Of a stretch of 64,000 nt of DNA, positions 8,289 to 17,210 are shown in pieces. The DNA is from an uncultured beta proteobacterium (lineage in GTDB: Bacteria; Pseudomonadota; Gammaproteobacteria; Burkholderiales; Burkholderiaceae_C), in NCBI GenBank assembly GCA_903905735.1, contig CAIVHU010000121.1:24989-88988 (forward strand). Direction: 5' to 3'. The translations under genes and the position numbers were made by a program. A model generated the notes under the pieces. That model was not told the origin of the DNA and made no database searches. It saw only the letters and a program-made list of their open reading frames with translations. The stretch's first letter is position 1; every line of letters begins with the position of its first letter.

Positions 8289-9275
8289 ATGAAATTCTCT
8301 ACTCCCCTGATCCTGAGCGTCCTGGCCCTGGCCGTCGGTACCGCTTTTGCCGCGGACAAACCCATCATCGGCCTGATCACCAAAACCGACACCAACCCCT
8401 TCTTCGTGAAGATGAAGGAAGGCGCCAAGGCCGAAGCTGAAAAAGGCGGCGCCAAGCTGATGTCTGCCGCTGGCAAGATCGACGGTGACACCGCCGGCCA
8501 GATCACCGCGCTGGAAAACATGACCTCGGCCGGTGCCAAGACCATCCTGATCACCTCGGCTGGTGATGCCATCATCCCGACCGTGAAGAAGATCCAGGCC
8601 AAGGGCGTGCAGGTGATTGCACTGGACAGCCCGTTTGACGGTGCTGATGCCCTGTTTGCCACCGACAACTACAAGGCCGGTATCCTGATTGGTGAATACG
8701 CCAAGGCTGCCCTGGGCGGCAAACCCGCCAAGATCGCCATGCTCGACCTGTTCCCCGGCCACCCGGTGGGCGCACAGCGTCACAACGGCTTCATGAAGGG
8801 TTTCGGATTGCCCGCCAATGATGCCAAGTCCAATGAGCTCTCCACCGCACCCGAAATCGTTTGCGCCAACGACACCAATGGCGACCGCGCCAAGGGTCAG
8901 ACCGCCATGGAAAACTGCCTACAGAAGGACCCCAACATCAACGTCGTGTACACCATCAATGAACCTGCCGCTGCTGGCGCTTACAACGCGCTGAAAAAAG
9001 TCGGCAAGGAAAAAGGCGTGCTGATCCTGTCGGTGGACGGTGGTTGCGAAGGCGTCAAGAACGTGGCTGCTGGTGTGATCACCGCGACCTCGCAGCAATA
9101 TCCGCTGAAGATGGCTGAGATGGGTGTCGCCGCTGGTCTGGACTACGCCAAGACCGGCAAGAAGGCTACAGGTTATGTCGATACCGGCGTGACGCTGATC
9201 GCCAAGAACGCCATCGCCGGTGTTGACAGCAAAGGCACCAAGGTCGGTCTGGACCTGTGCTGGGGCAAGAAGTAA
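8289..9275 (+). CDS. frcB: Sugar (fructose-type) ABC transporter periplasmic substrate-binding protein
   Basis: Signal peptide plus Peripla_BP_4 fold: PIIGLITKTDTNPFFVKMKEGAKAEAEKGGAKL, ALDSPFDGADALFATDNYKAG. Confidence 0.87.
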   Translation: MKFSTPLILSVLALAVGTAFAADKPIIGLITKTDTNPFFVKMKEGAKAEAEKGGAKLMSAAGKIDGDTAGQITALENMTSAGAKTILITSAGDAIIPTVKKIQAKGVQVIALDSPFDGADALFATDNYKAGILIGEYAKAALGGKPAKIAMLDLFPGHPVGAQRHNGFMKGFGLPANDAKSNELSTAPEIVCANDTNGDRAKGQTAMENCLQKDPNINVVYTINEPAAAGAYNALKKVGKEKGVLILSVDGGCEGVKNVAAGVITATSQQYPLKMAEMGVAAGLDYAKTGKKATGYVDTGVTLIAKNAIAGVDSKGTKVGLDLCWGKK

Positions 9276-9286
9276 TTTCACGCCTG

Positions 9287-9315
9287 CTTCAGCGCAAAGT
9301 GTCTTTGCGCTGAAG
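9287..9315. other. Perfect 13 bp hairpin CTTCAGCGCAAAG-TGT-CTTTGCGCTGAAG after frcB
   Basis: Exact inverted repeat with 3 nt loop, 12 nt after the frcB stop, no T-tract; candidate mRNA 3'-stabilizer. Confidence 0.7.
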
Positions 9316-9398
9316 TGAGGGTGAGTTAATCAACCTGCAATTCGGACACTGGCCAGTCCAGCGTCCGAATTCTTTCAACCTTTTGCACGGAGTCCGCG

Positions 9399-10358
9399 AT
9401 GTCGACGACCAACAAGCGCAATATTCCCTGGGGTGCCCTGGGACCCTGGATCGCCCTGGCAGTCACCTGCCTGTTTTTCACCACGCAGTCGAGCCGATTC
9501 CTCAGCGGCGGGAACCTGTCGCTGGTATTGCAGCAGGTGATGGTGGTGGGCGTGATTGCCATCGGCCAGTCGCTGATCATTCTAACCGCAGGTATTGACC
9601 TGTCGTGCGGCATGTTGATGGCCCTGGGCGGCATCGTCATGACCAAATTCGCCGTGGACTACGGCATGAACCCGTATCTGGCCATCATGTGCGGCCTGCT
9701 GGTGACCACCGCAGCCGGTTTTGTCAACGGCATGCTGGTGACACGCATGAAACTGCCACCCTTCATCGTGACGTTGGGCACACTGAACATTGCCTTCGCC
9801 ATCACACAGATTTATTCCGAGGCGCAAACCATCACCGACCTGCCCCCGGCAATGACTTTCCTGGGCAACACATTCAATATTGGCAGCACCGAAGTTAGTC
9901 TGGGCACGGTCGCCATGCTGATCTTGTATTTTGTGGCCTGGTTTGTACTGCGCGAAACTGCGCCGGGCCGCCACCTCTACGCGGTGGGCAACAACCCCGA
10001 AGCGGCACGCCTGACCGGTATCAGCGTCGACAGAGTGCTGGTCGTTGTCTATTCTCTGGCCGGCCTGTTCTACGGCATCGCCGCCCTGCTCTCGGTGGCG
10101 CGCACTGGCGTGGGTGACCCCAACGCCGGCACCACCGAAAACCTGGACGCCATCACCGCCGTGGTGTTGGGCGGCACCAGCCTGTTTGGTGGCCGCGGCA
10201 TCATTTTGGGCTCGCTGGTGGGTGCGGTGATTGTGGGCGTGTTCCGCAATGGCCTGACCCTGATGGGCGTGGCCTCGGTGTACCAAACCCTGATCACCGG
10301 TATTTTGGTCATCCTCGCGGTGGCAGCCGACCAGATGTCTCGCAAAGGAGCAAGGTAG
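9399..10358 (+). CDS. frcC: Sugar ABC transporter permease (FrcC-type)
   Basis: RbsC-like: GQSLIILTAGIDLSCGMLMALGG, AVVLGGTSLFGGRGIILGSLVGAVIVGVFRNGLTL. Confidence 0.87.
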   Translation: MSTTNKRNIPWGALGPWIALAVTCLFFTTQSSRFLSGGNLSLVLQQVMVVGVIAIGQSLIILTAGIDLSCGMLMALGGIVMTKFAVDYGMNPYLAIMCGLLVTTAAGFVNGMLVTRMKLPPFIVTLGTLNIAFAITQIYSEAQTITDLPPAMTFLGNTFNIGSTEVSLGTVAMLILYFVAWFVLRETAPGRHLYAVGNNPEAARLTGISVDRVLVVVYSLAGLFYGIAALLSVARTGVGDPNAGTTENLDAITAVVLGGTSLFGGRGIILGSLVGAVIVGVFRNGLTLMGVASVYQTLITGILVILAVAADQMSRKGAR

Positions 10359-10360
10359 TG

Positions 10361-10445
10361 AAGCACCCCCTGAGCCGCTTCGCGTCTTCCCCCTCAAGGG
10401 GGACAACACCGACGGCCTGGCAAAGCCAGTTCCGTGGTGTGTACT
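10361..10445. repeat. GC-rich palindromic intergenic repeat (REP-like) between frcC and frcA
   Basis: Contains TCCCCCTCAAGGGGGA (10388-10403) and ACACCGACGGC-CTGGCAAAGCCAG-TTCCGTGGTGT nested stem. Confidence 0.55.
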
Positions 10446-10493
10446 GGCTTGGTGCCGTGGTGCGCCAAATGCCCAACTTTTTGGAGAACTGAT

Positions 10494-11291
10494 ATGGGTA
10501 ACAACACATCCCAACCGTTGGTCATGCAAGCCAAGGGCATCGTGCAGCGTTACGGACAAGTCACAGCGCTGGACGGCACAGATTTTGAACTGCGGGCCGG
10601 TGAAATTCTGGCTGTGATTGGCGACAACGGTGCGGGCAAGTCCTCACTGATCAAGGCGCTCTCCGGGGCGGCCATTCCCACCGAAGGCGAGATATTTCTG
10701 GACGGCAAACCCGTGCACTTCAAATCACCCATCGACGCCCGTCGCGCCGGCATCGAGACGGTTTACCAGGACCTGGCTGTGGCTCCCGCCATGAGCATTG
10801 CCGAGAACCTGTTCCTCGGCCGCGAAATCCTCAGACCCGGTTTTCTTGGCCAACTGCTGAAGTTGCTCGACAAGAAAGAGATGCTGAACCAGGCGATTGC
10901 CCGCATGAACGACCTCAAGGTCGGTATCCGCTCCATGACGCAGGCGGTGGAAACACTCTCCGGTGGCCAGCGCCAATGCGTGGCGGTGGCCCGCGCTGCA
11001 GCGTTTGCCCAACACGTAGTGATCATGGACGAACCGACCGCCGCGCTCGGTGTCAAAGAAGGCAATATGGTGCTGGAGCTGATCCGCCGGGTGCGCGACA
11101 AGGGCCTGCCGGTGATCCTGATCAGCCACAACATGCCGCACGTGTTTGAGGTGGCCGATCGCATCCACATCCAGCGGCTGGGCAAACGCGCCGGCGTGGT
11201 CAACCCCAAGGTGATCAGCATGAGCGACACCGTGGCGGTGATGACCGGTGCCAAAACCGTCGATGAACTGCCGCTCGAAGCCCTGGCCTGA
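10494..11291 (+). CDS. frcA: Sugar ABC transporter ATP-binding protein (FrcA-type)
   Basis: Walker A GDNGAGKSSLIKALSG, signature LSGGQRQCVAVARA, Walker B VVIMDEPTAALG; ATG 10494 chosen. Confidence 0.87.
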   Translation: MGNNTSQPLVMQAKGIVQRYGQVTALDGTDFELRAGEILAVIGDNGAGKSSLIKALSGAAIPTEGEIFLDGKPVHFKSPIDARRAGIETVYQDLAVAPAMSIAENLFLGREILRPGFLGQLLKLLDKKEMLNQAIARMNDLKVGIRSMTQAVETLSGGQRQCVAVARAAAFAQHVVIMDEPTAALGVKEGNMVLELIRRVRDKGLPVILISHNMPHVFEVADRIHIQRLGKRAGVVNPKVISMSDTVAVMTGAKTVDELPLEALA

Positions 11292-11300
11292 AAGTGCCCC

Positions 11301-11753
11301 ATGCTCAAAGGAATCCCGCCCCTGCTCACCCCCGAGCTGCTGAAAATCTTGATGGAAATGGGCCATGACGAAGCGCTGGTGCTGGTCGATGCCAACTTCA
11401 CCGCCATGAGCATCGCCGCTGGCAAGCCGGTGATTCGGCTGCCGGGTACGTCGATGCTGCAAGTGGTACAGGCCGTCACCACGTTGTTGCCACTGGCCGC
11501 CGACGTGACCCACCCGGTGGGTTTCATGGGGGTCAGCGACCAGCCGGTGGGGTATCGCTCGGCCATGCAGCGCGAGGTGATCGAGGTGATCACCCCCGAA
11601 TTGCTGCCACACCAAAGCGCAGAGAGCATTGAGCGCTATGCTTTTTATGAGCGCGCCCGGGCCGCTTACGCCATCGTGATCACCGGCGAGTTGCAGCCTT
11701 TTGGCAACTTCATCTTGCGCAAAGGGGTCATCGGCGAAAATCTGCGGCCATGA
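11301..11753 (+). CDS. RbsD/FucU-family sugar mutarotase
   Basis: MLKGIPPLLTPELLKILMEMGHDEALVLVDANF..., ERYAFYERARAAYAIVITGELQPFGNFILRKGV; RbsD/FucU signature. Confidence 0.88.
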   Translation: MLKGIPPLLTPELLKILMEMGHDEALVLVDANFTAMSIAAGKPVIRLPGTSMLQVVQAVTTLLPLAADVTHPVGFMGVSDQPVGYRSAMQREVIEVITPELLPHQSAESIERYAFYERARAAYAIVITGELQPFGNFILRKGVIGENLRP

Positions 11754-12979
11754 CACCCGCCAAGGCCCACGCCACGACTCCGACCCCTGTACTGCTGCGC
11801 CCACGTGGTTCCAACCATGTGGGCATGCGCCAATTCAACGAGCGGGTGGTCTTGCAGGCCATTCGCCTCAACGGCAGCCTGCCCAAGGCCGACATTGCGC
11901 GCCTGACCGGCCTGACCGCGCAAACCATCGGCCTGATCACCACCCGGCTGGAAGACGACAACCTGATCCTCAAGCAAAGCCGCGTGCGCGGGCGCATCGG
12001 CCAGCCGTCGATCCCGCTGGCGCTGAACCCGGACGGCGCGTTTTCCATGGGCGTCAAGATCGGCCGGCGCAGCGCCGACTGGCTGCTGGTCGATTTCACG
12101 GGCCAGGTACGCCGGCGCCATCGGCTGGACTATGCGTTTCCGGACATTGCCACGCTCTTGCCCACTGTGGCCGAACACATGCAGTCCATGCATGCGTCGT
12201 TGGGGCCGCTCAAGGACCGGCTGGTGGGCATTGGCCTGGCGGCACCGTTTCAGATGGGTGGTTGGCACCGCATGCTGGGGCTGTCCGAGGCGCAATCCGA
12301 AGCCTGGAACCAGATTGATCTGCCCGCCCAGGTGCAGGCCATGACCGAGGTGCCGGTCAGTTTTGCCAAAGACACCTCGGCTGCCTGCGTGGCCGAGCTG
12401 GTAGCGGGGCGCGGGCGCGACCTGAAAAACTTTTTGTACCTGTTTGTCGATACCTTTGTGGGCGGCGGGCTGGTGATCAACTCGCACTTGCATGGCGGTG
12501 TGCACGGCAACTCAGGGGCGGTGGCCTCCTTGCCCCTGCGGCTGGCCTCTGGCAGCAAAGCGCCCGACCAGCTGATCAGCCACGCCTCCTTGTGGGAGCT
12601 GGAGCACCGCCTGTCCACACATCATCTTGACCCGCATGCCGCTTATGACGAGCGGGCGCTGACACCTCCTTATGAGGTCGAGACCCGTGGCTGGACCCTT
12701 CGCGCCGCCAATGCGTTGGCGCTCACGGTGGTCAGCGGCACGGCCTTTCTGGACATTGACGCGGTGGTGATTGACGGCTCTTTCAGCCGTGAACTGCTGT
12801 CGCAATTGATAGCGGCCACCCAGGCCTGTTTGCAGGCCTACAACTGGGAAGGTCTGTGGAACGCGAATGTCATCGCGGGGGAGGTCGGCCCCGACGCCCG
12901 TGCCCTGGGCGGCGCACTATTGCCGCTGCACGCCAACTTTGCGCCGGACCGGGAGCTGTTTTTGAAGGTGGGTGCCTGA
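11750..12979 (+). CDS. ROK-family transcriptional regulator
   Basis: N-terminal winged HTH (LNGSLPKADIARLTGLTAQTIGLITTRLEDDNLI) plus ROK domain; 4 nt overlap with the upstream gene. Confidence 0.87.
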   Translation: MTPAKAHATTPTPVLLRPRGSNHVGMRQFNERVVLQAIRLNGSLPKADIARLTGLTAQTIGLITTRLEDDNLILKQSRVRGRIGQPSIPLALNPDGAFSMGVKIGRRSADWLLVDFTGQVRRRHRLDYAFPDIATLLPTVAEHMQSMHASLGPLKDRLVGIGLAAPFQMGGWHRMLGLSEAQSEAWNQIDLPAQVQAMTEVPVSFAKDTSAACVAELVAGRGRDLKNFLYLFVDTFVGGGLVINSHLHGGVHGNSGAVASLPLRLASGSKAPDQLISHASLWELEHRLSTHHLDPHAAYDERALTPPYEVETRGWTLRAANALALTVVSGTAFLDIDAVVIDGSFSRELLSQLIAATQACLQAYNWEGLWNANVIAGEVGPDARALGGALLPLHANFAPDRELFLKVGA

Positions 12980-12982
12980 TCC

Positions 12983-13504
12983 TTGTCTGCCATGACTGAA
13001 CCCTTGCGACTGACTGGCCTGGCGCCTCTCATCTCTGATCACACCCGGATGCTGGTGCTGGGCAGCTTTCCTGGGGCCAGCTCACTGGCGCGCCAGCAGT
13101 ATTACGCCCACCCACAAAATGGGTTCTGGAAAATTCTTCAAGCTATTTGGCCCTCTAGCCCTTTCGATATAAGGGCTGACAGCTATGAAAAACGTATTAA
13201 CGCGCTGCTGGACCATGGCATTGGTCTGTGGGATGTGTACGCCTCCTGCGAGCGCGAAGGCAGCCTCGACAGCGCGATTCGCCAGCCACAGGTCAACGAC
13301 CTCGCCGCACTGCACCGCCGCTGCCCGGAACTGCGGCTGATCGCCCACAACGGCGGCGAAAGCTATCGCCACGCCCGGCACAGCCGCACGTTGGGGTTAC
13401 CAGTGGTTCACCTTCCGTCCACCAGCCCGGCCAATGCCAGCTGGTCTTTCGATCGCAAGCTGCAAGCCTGGCGCGAGGTGATGTGGCTGGCCGGATTGCT
13501 GTGA
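12983..13504 (+). CDS. DNA-deoxyinosine glycosylase (uracil-DNA-glycosylase superfamily); TTG 12983 or ATG 12992 start
   Basis: MLVLGSFPGASSLARQQYYAHPQNGFWKIL, GIGLWDVYASCEREGSLDSAI, LPSTSPANASWSFDRKLQAWREV. Confidence 0.87.
   Translation: MSAMTEPLRLTGLAPLISDHTRMLVLGSFPGASSLARQQYYAHPQNGFWKILQAIWPSSPFDIRADSYEKRINALLDHGIGLWDVYASCEREGSLDSAIRQPQVNDLAALHRRCPELRLIAHNGGESYRHARHSRTLGLPVVHLPSTSPANASWSFDRKLQAWREVMWLAGLL
13139..13192 (-). repeat. Dispersed element, copy in the DNA glycosylase gene (antisense to gene)
   Basis: Reverse complement: TTTTTCATAGCTGTCAGCCCTTATATCGAAAGGGCTAGAGGGCCAAATAGC. Confidence 0.78.
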
Positions 13505-13513
13505 CCCGTGGCG

Positions 13514-14101
13514 CTAGTGTGGTTTTTTCTGCAGGCGCAAGGCCATGAGGGGCAACAGGCTCAGTGCCGCCAACGCCGCCAGCAAATTCCTGGACCACAG
13601 TTGCTCAACCGAACGCACCGTAGCCAGCTGCGTACCCGCATAGACATACACCACGGTGCCGGGCAGCATGCCAACGGCACTGGCCCAGAAAAAGGTCCAG
13701 ACCGGCAGCCGGGTCAGCCCGCTGATCAGGTTCAGCGGCACAAACGGAATCACCGGCAACAGGCGCAGCGACAGCAGATACATCGCACCTTGTGCCTGCA
13801 AACCCTGGTTGACCTGGTGCAGACGCGCAGCCCAGCGCGACTCCACACGGTGGCGCAACAGGTAACGTGCGCCCAACATGGTCAGACAAGCCCCTGCAGT
13901 AGACGCCAGCGTGGCCAGCAGGCTGCCCCAGGTCAAGCCAAAACCGGCACCGGCCAGCAGCATCAACGCCGCCGCACCCGGCAGGCACAGCGCCGTCAGA
14001 AGTGCGAAGACGACAAAGTAAGCCAGTACCACAGTCACCGGGTAGGCCGCGCAAGACAGCAGAAAGCTGTCATGCGCCCATTGGAGAACTTCAAACGTCA
14101 T
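13514..14101 (-). CDS. TVP38/TMEM64 (VTT-domain) family membrane protein
   Basis: LTALCLPGAAALMLLAGAGFGLTWGSLLATLASTAGACLTMLGARYLLR...RLLPVIPFVPLNLISGLTRLPVWTFFWASAVGMLPGTVVYVYAGTQL. Confidence 0.88.
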   Translation of the reverse strand: MTFEVLQWAHDSFLLSCAAYPVTVVLAYFVVFALLTALCLPGAAALMLLAGAGFGLTWGSLLATLASTAGACLTMLGARYLLRHRVESRWAARLHQVNQGLQAQGAMYLLSLRLLPVIPFVPLNLISGLTRLPVWTFFWASAVGMLPGTVVYVYAGTQLATVRSVEQLWSRNLLAALAALSLLPLMALRLQKKPH

Positions 14102-14985
14102 GACAGCCCGTGCAATGCCCGCAGCGCCTGCGCCTGCTGCAAGGTTTGCCGGTAACCGGCCTCGATGGTGCGCTGGCGGTATTCCTGGCTGGCACCGGTG
14201 TAGTAGCCAAATTCGGGGTGCAGAACCAGGTCAGCGTGCGCGGCATCGGCTTGGGTGAGTGCGCGCTTGCGCAGGTCAGAGGCGCGGTAACTCTCAGCTC
14301 CCGGCGGGGCCTGGTCCTCATAAGCGGATGCGTCCACCGCCAGCACCTTGATCGCCCCCAGACTTTTGGCCAGGCGCACCGGCATCGGGCTGACCAGATC
14401 AGCATCCACATAAGCGGTGCCACCAATGCGCACAGGTGCAATCCGTCCCTCAATGCTGCAGGCGGCCTGCACAGCCAGCCCGGCGTTGCCCCAATTGAAA
14501 GCCACCAGTGCGCCACTGGCCTGCGCCTTGGCAACGGCCGCAAACGGAATGGCAAACTGTTGCAGGCGCTGGCTATGCACATCATCGTTGACCAGGTCAG
14601 CCAGCCCGGCGATGCTGATCCAGCCCTCACCCCGCAAGTGGAGCCGAAACAGGCTGCTCAGGCTGACCTGCATCGCCATGGACTCGAGTTGCCCCGCGTA
14701 CACGCCACCGGCGTAGAGCCCACCCACCAGCGCGCCCACCGAACTGCCCATCACCAGATCGGGTTTGAGGCCCAGCTCATGCAGCGCCTTGAGCACGCCC
14801 ACATGCACAAAGCCGCGCGGCCCACCCGAGCTAAAGCACCAGGCCACCGGGTAGCGGCGCGCGCTGGCCACCTGACGCGGCGTGTCGGCATCCATAGCCG
14901 TACCCGGTCCCGGCCCCACCGAGCAGCCGCCCAGCAGGCCAGCCGCACTCCAGCCCAGTGCGCTGATGGTTTGACGGCGGTTCAT
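14098..14985 (-). CDS. Patatin-like phospholipase (RssA-type), secreted/lipoprotein-like N-terminus
   Basis: GGPRGFVHVGVLKALHELGLKPDLVMGSSVGALVGGLYAGG (oxyanion and GxSxG); DADL/SP motif. 4 nt overlap with the VTT gene downstream. Confidence 0.9.
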   Translation of the reverse strand: MNRRQTISALGWSAAGLLGGCSVGPGPGTAMDADTPRQVASARRYPVAWCFSSGGPRGFVHVGVLKALHELGLKPDLVMGSSVGALVGGLYAGGVYAGQLESMAMQVSLSSLFRLHLRGEGWISIAGLADLVNDDVHSQRLQQFAIPFAAVAKAQASGALVAFNWGNAGLAVQAACSIEGRIAPVRIGGTAYVDADLVSPMPVRLAKSLGAIKVLAVDASAYEDQAPPGAESYRASDLRKRALTQADAAHADLVLHPEFGYYTGASQEYRQRTIEAGYRQTLQQAQALRALHGLS

Positions 14986-15046
14986 GAATTTGATAGCTGT
15001 CAGCCCTTGTTGCATGAGGGCTGGAGGCCACTTTTCTATATAAAAA
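14986..15046 (+). repeat. Dispersed element, intergenic copy next to the patatin start codon
   Basis: GAATTTGATAGCTGTCAGCCCTTGTTGCATGAGGGCTGGAGGCCACTTTTC; near-identical core to the 13139 copy. Confidence 0.8.
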
Positions 15047-15055
15047 AGCCCTGCC

Positions 15056-15652
15056 TCAGGATTTTGCCTTGGCAGCTGCGACCATTTTGGCCAGCTCCTC
15101 GCCACTCTTGTAATGCGGCACCCGGAAAATCATGCGTTTGGTGCGCTGCCAGAAGCTGTTGTGGCCCCTGACCTCTTCGGCCCAGTATGTGTCTGCCAAT
15201 GCCAGATTGGTTTTTTCGTCCAGCTCAAACGCGTCTTTGGAGCCCTGGCCGCCAAAGATGTAGAGCTTGCCATCGATGATCTTCCAGGTGTTGGCGTCGC
15301 CGCCCCACGGAATGGCATAGACCATGCCGTTGGCACAGTAGCCACCGTACTGCGGCAGGTATTTGGTGGGTGCCTGGTCAAACAAAGCCTTGCTCTGTGC
15401 CGAGGCAAAACGCAGGTCCACGCCTTCATAGGCGCTGTGGAACTGCGGGCTGCCCTGCACATATTTGCCGTCGGTGAAATAGGCGGTGACATCCGCACCC
15501 TTGAGCAGCAGATTGGCTTCAGGCTTGTCTGCCACGGCGTTGACCGGGCGATAAGCGCCTGAAGGGTTTTGCGCCAGCATGGCACCACAGCCAGCCAGTG
15601 AGGCCACCATCAGCAAGGCGGCCAGGCGGCGCAACCAGGTCATTGACATCAT
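15056..15652 (-). CDS. YHS-domain-containing (lipo)protein
   Basis: MTWLRRLAALLMVASLAGCGAML lipobox; KGADVTAYFTDGKYVQGSPQFHSAYEGVDLRFASAQSKALFDQAPTKYLPQYGGYCANGM. ORF upstream part (15653..15898) is non-native. Confidence 0.85.
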   Translation of the reverse strand: MMSMTWLRRLAALLMVASLAGCGAMLAQNPSGAYRPVNAVADKPEANLLLKGADVTAYFTDGKYVQGSPQFHSAYEGVDLRFASAQSKALFDQAPTKYLPQYGGYCANGMVYAIPWGGDANTWKIIDGKLYIFGGQGSKDAFELDEKTNLALADTYWAEEVRGHNSFWQRTKRMIFRVPHYKSGEELAKMVAAAKAKS

Positions 15653-15707
15653 GACATTTCTCCTGAAGAAAGTGTGAACGTTGAGTCCAAGGTTAGCAAA
15701 AAGTGCA

Positions 15708-17069
15708 TCAAGTACGGGCAGGCAGGGCCAAAAGCCCATCGACGGGTGCTGGCACAGATGCACCCGGCGAGGGGTGCGCCGGGGTGTCGCAGGCCACATC
15801 GTCAGCATACGGAGCGGGCCAGCCCAGCAAGCCGCTGGCGCGTTCGCAGTCCAGCTTGAGCGCCTGCGCATCGGCGGCTGCCAGATGCACGATGCCATAG
15901 CGGTAGCTGCTCAGCCATTTGAAGTCACGCTCTATCTGCGAAGGCGTTTTGGGAAACTCAAACAGCAAGGCGTCCGGAAAGGTACTGAACAGCGCTTTTT
16001 TCTGCGCCGCGTTGGGCTGGGGCACCACCGCCTGCTGCGAAAAACTGCGATACACAAAACTCGCCGCCGCACCCGCACTGGGCACCGCACGGGGCAGCGT
16101 GGCCGGATCCTGCCCATGCGCCAGCGTCAGCGCCCACTGGTGCAGGTCCAGACCCTCCACCCGCAGGTAGAGGTCAGAAAACTGTGACGCCATGCGCGGG
16201 TTGAATTCGATCACTGTCAGCCGGTCGCTAGCTGCATCGTAAAAGAACTCCATGTTGAACAGGCCGTGCTCAAAACCCACCGCCGCCAGAAAGCGCCGCG
16301 CCACGTCAAAGGCCCGCATTTGAATCGCCTCACCCAGTTGGCTCGGGTATTCAAAGCGCATGAAAGCCTGCGTACCTGGGTAGTGGATGGCATCGACCAC
16401 GCCGATGAAGTCGGCCTCGCCGCCAAACACATAGCCGTCCAGGTTGTACTGCGCGCCAGTGACCGGCTCCTCCAGCAGCAGCCGGTGCGCCGTGCCTGCC
16501 TGCGGCAGGTGCTGGCGCGAGATGCGCTCAAACGGCTCGACCAGGTGGCGGATCACCCACAGCTCCCAGTAGCCAAAGCGGGTGTGCGCCTGCAACTCGG
16601 AGCGATTCGCCACGGTGCGCGCCAGCACCGAAAACGCGGCCTTCACCGGCTTGACAAAGGCCGGGTAGTGCAGCCCCTCGGGCACCGGATCTCCATAGGC
16701 GGCATCGAGCAATTCAAAGCCGCAGTTGGCCTCGGGGCACACCTGCTGCAAGACCTGGCGCGCATACAGCTTGTGCTGGCAAGCCAGTACGGCCACCACC
16801 GAGGTGCCCGGCCAGCCCATGCGCTCGGCCAGCAGGGCGGCGGCCAGCGCGCCGAACTGTTCGTGGTTGGATACCACCGCTGTCCAGCCCGGCCGCTGCG
16901 CCTGGCGCGCCAGCTTGTCGACAAAGCGTTGCATGTCAAACCACAGCAGGTGGGCGTTGCTGGGAAAGCTGAACAGGTCAAAGCCTGCCGTGTCATGGGG
17001 GTAGCCGGTGGCGTTGCGGTCAAAACCTTCCTTGTCCCAGTCGTAATTGAATAAAACCAGTGTTCTCAT
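15708..17069 (-). CDS. ATP-grasp domain protein (biotin-carboxylase-like), substrate unknown
   Basis: YPAFVKPVKAAFSVLARTV, LLLEEPVTGAQYNLDGYVFGGEADFIGVVD, FNMEFFYDAASDRLTVIEFNPRMASQFSDLY. Confidence 0.8.
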   Translation of the reverse strand: MRTLVLFNYDWDKEGFDRNATGYPHDTAGFDLFSFPSNAHLLWFDMQRFVDKLARQAQRPGWTAVVSNHEQFGALAAALLAERMGWPGTSVVAVLACQHKLYARQVLQQVCPEANCGFELLDAAYGDPVPEGLHYPAFVKPVKAAFSVLARTVANRSELQAHTRFGYWELWVIRHLVEPFERISRQHLPQAGTAHRLLLEEPVTGAQYNLDGYVFGGEADFIGVVDAIHYPGTQAFMRFEYPSQLGEAIQMRAFDVARRFLAAVGFEHGLFNMEFFYDAASDRLTVIEFNPRMASQFSDLYLRVEGLDLHQWALTLAHGQDPATLPRAVPSAGAAASFVYRSFSQQAVVPQPNAAQKKALFSTFPDALLFEFPKTPSQIERDFKWLSSYRYGIVHLAAADAQALKLDCERASGLLGWPAPYADDVACDTPAHPSPGASVPAPVDGLLALPART

Positions 17070-17210
17070 GGTGCTTGATAGAACTGCAGCCCGAGGCGCA
17101 GGCGCTTTGAAAAAATTAACCGTTGAGTGTCGCAGCCTGACAAGGCCAGGTCGGTGACTTTGGGCACCCTGTTCACACCAACAGACCGCTGGCAAAACCT
17201 GACATGAAGC

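Noticed and set aside
12795-12845. Element copy in the ROK gene (CAATTGATAGCGGCCACCCAGGCCTGTTTGCAGGCC)
   Set aside because: Shares ATTGATAGC and a local palindrome but lacks the AAGGGCT...GAGGCC half; too ambiguous to call.
15653-15898. N-terminal 82 aa extension of the YHS ORF
   Set aside because: Extension overlaps the ATP-grasp gene in another frame; the lipoprotein signal begins at the internal Met (15652).
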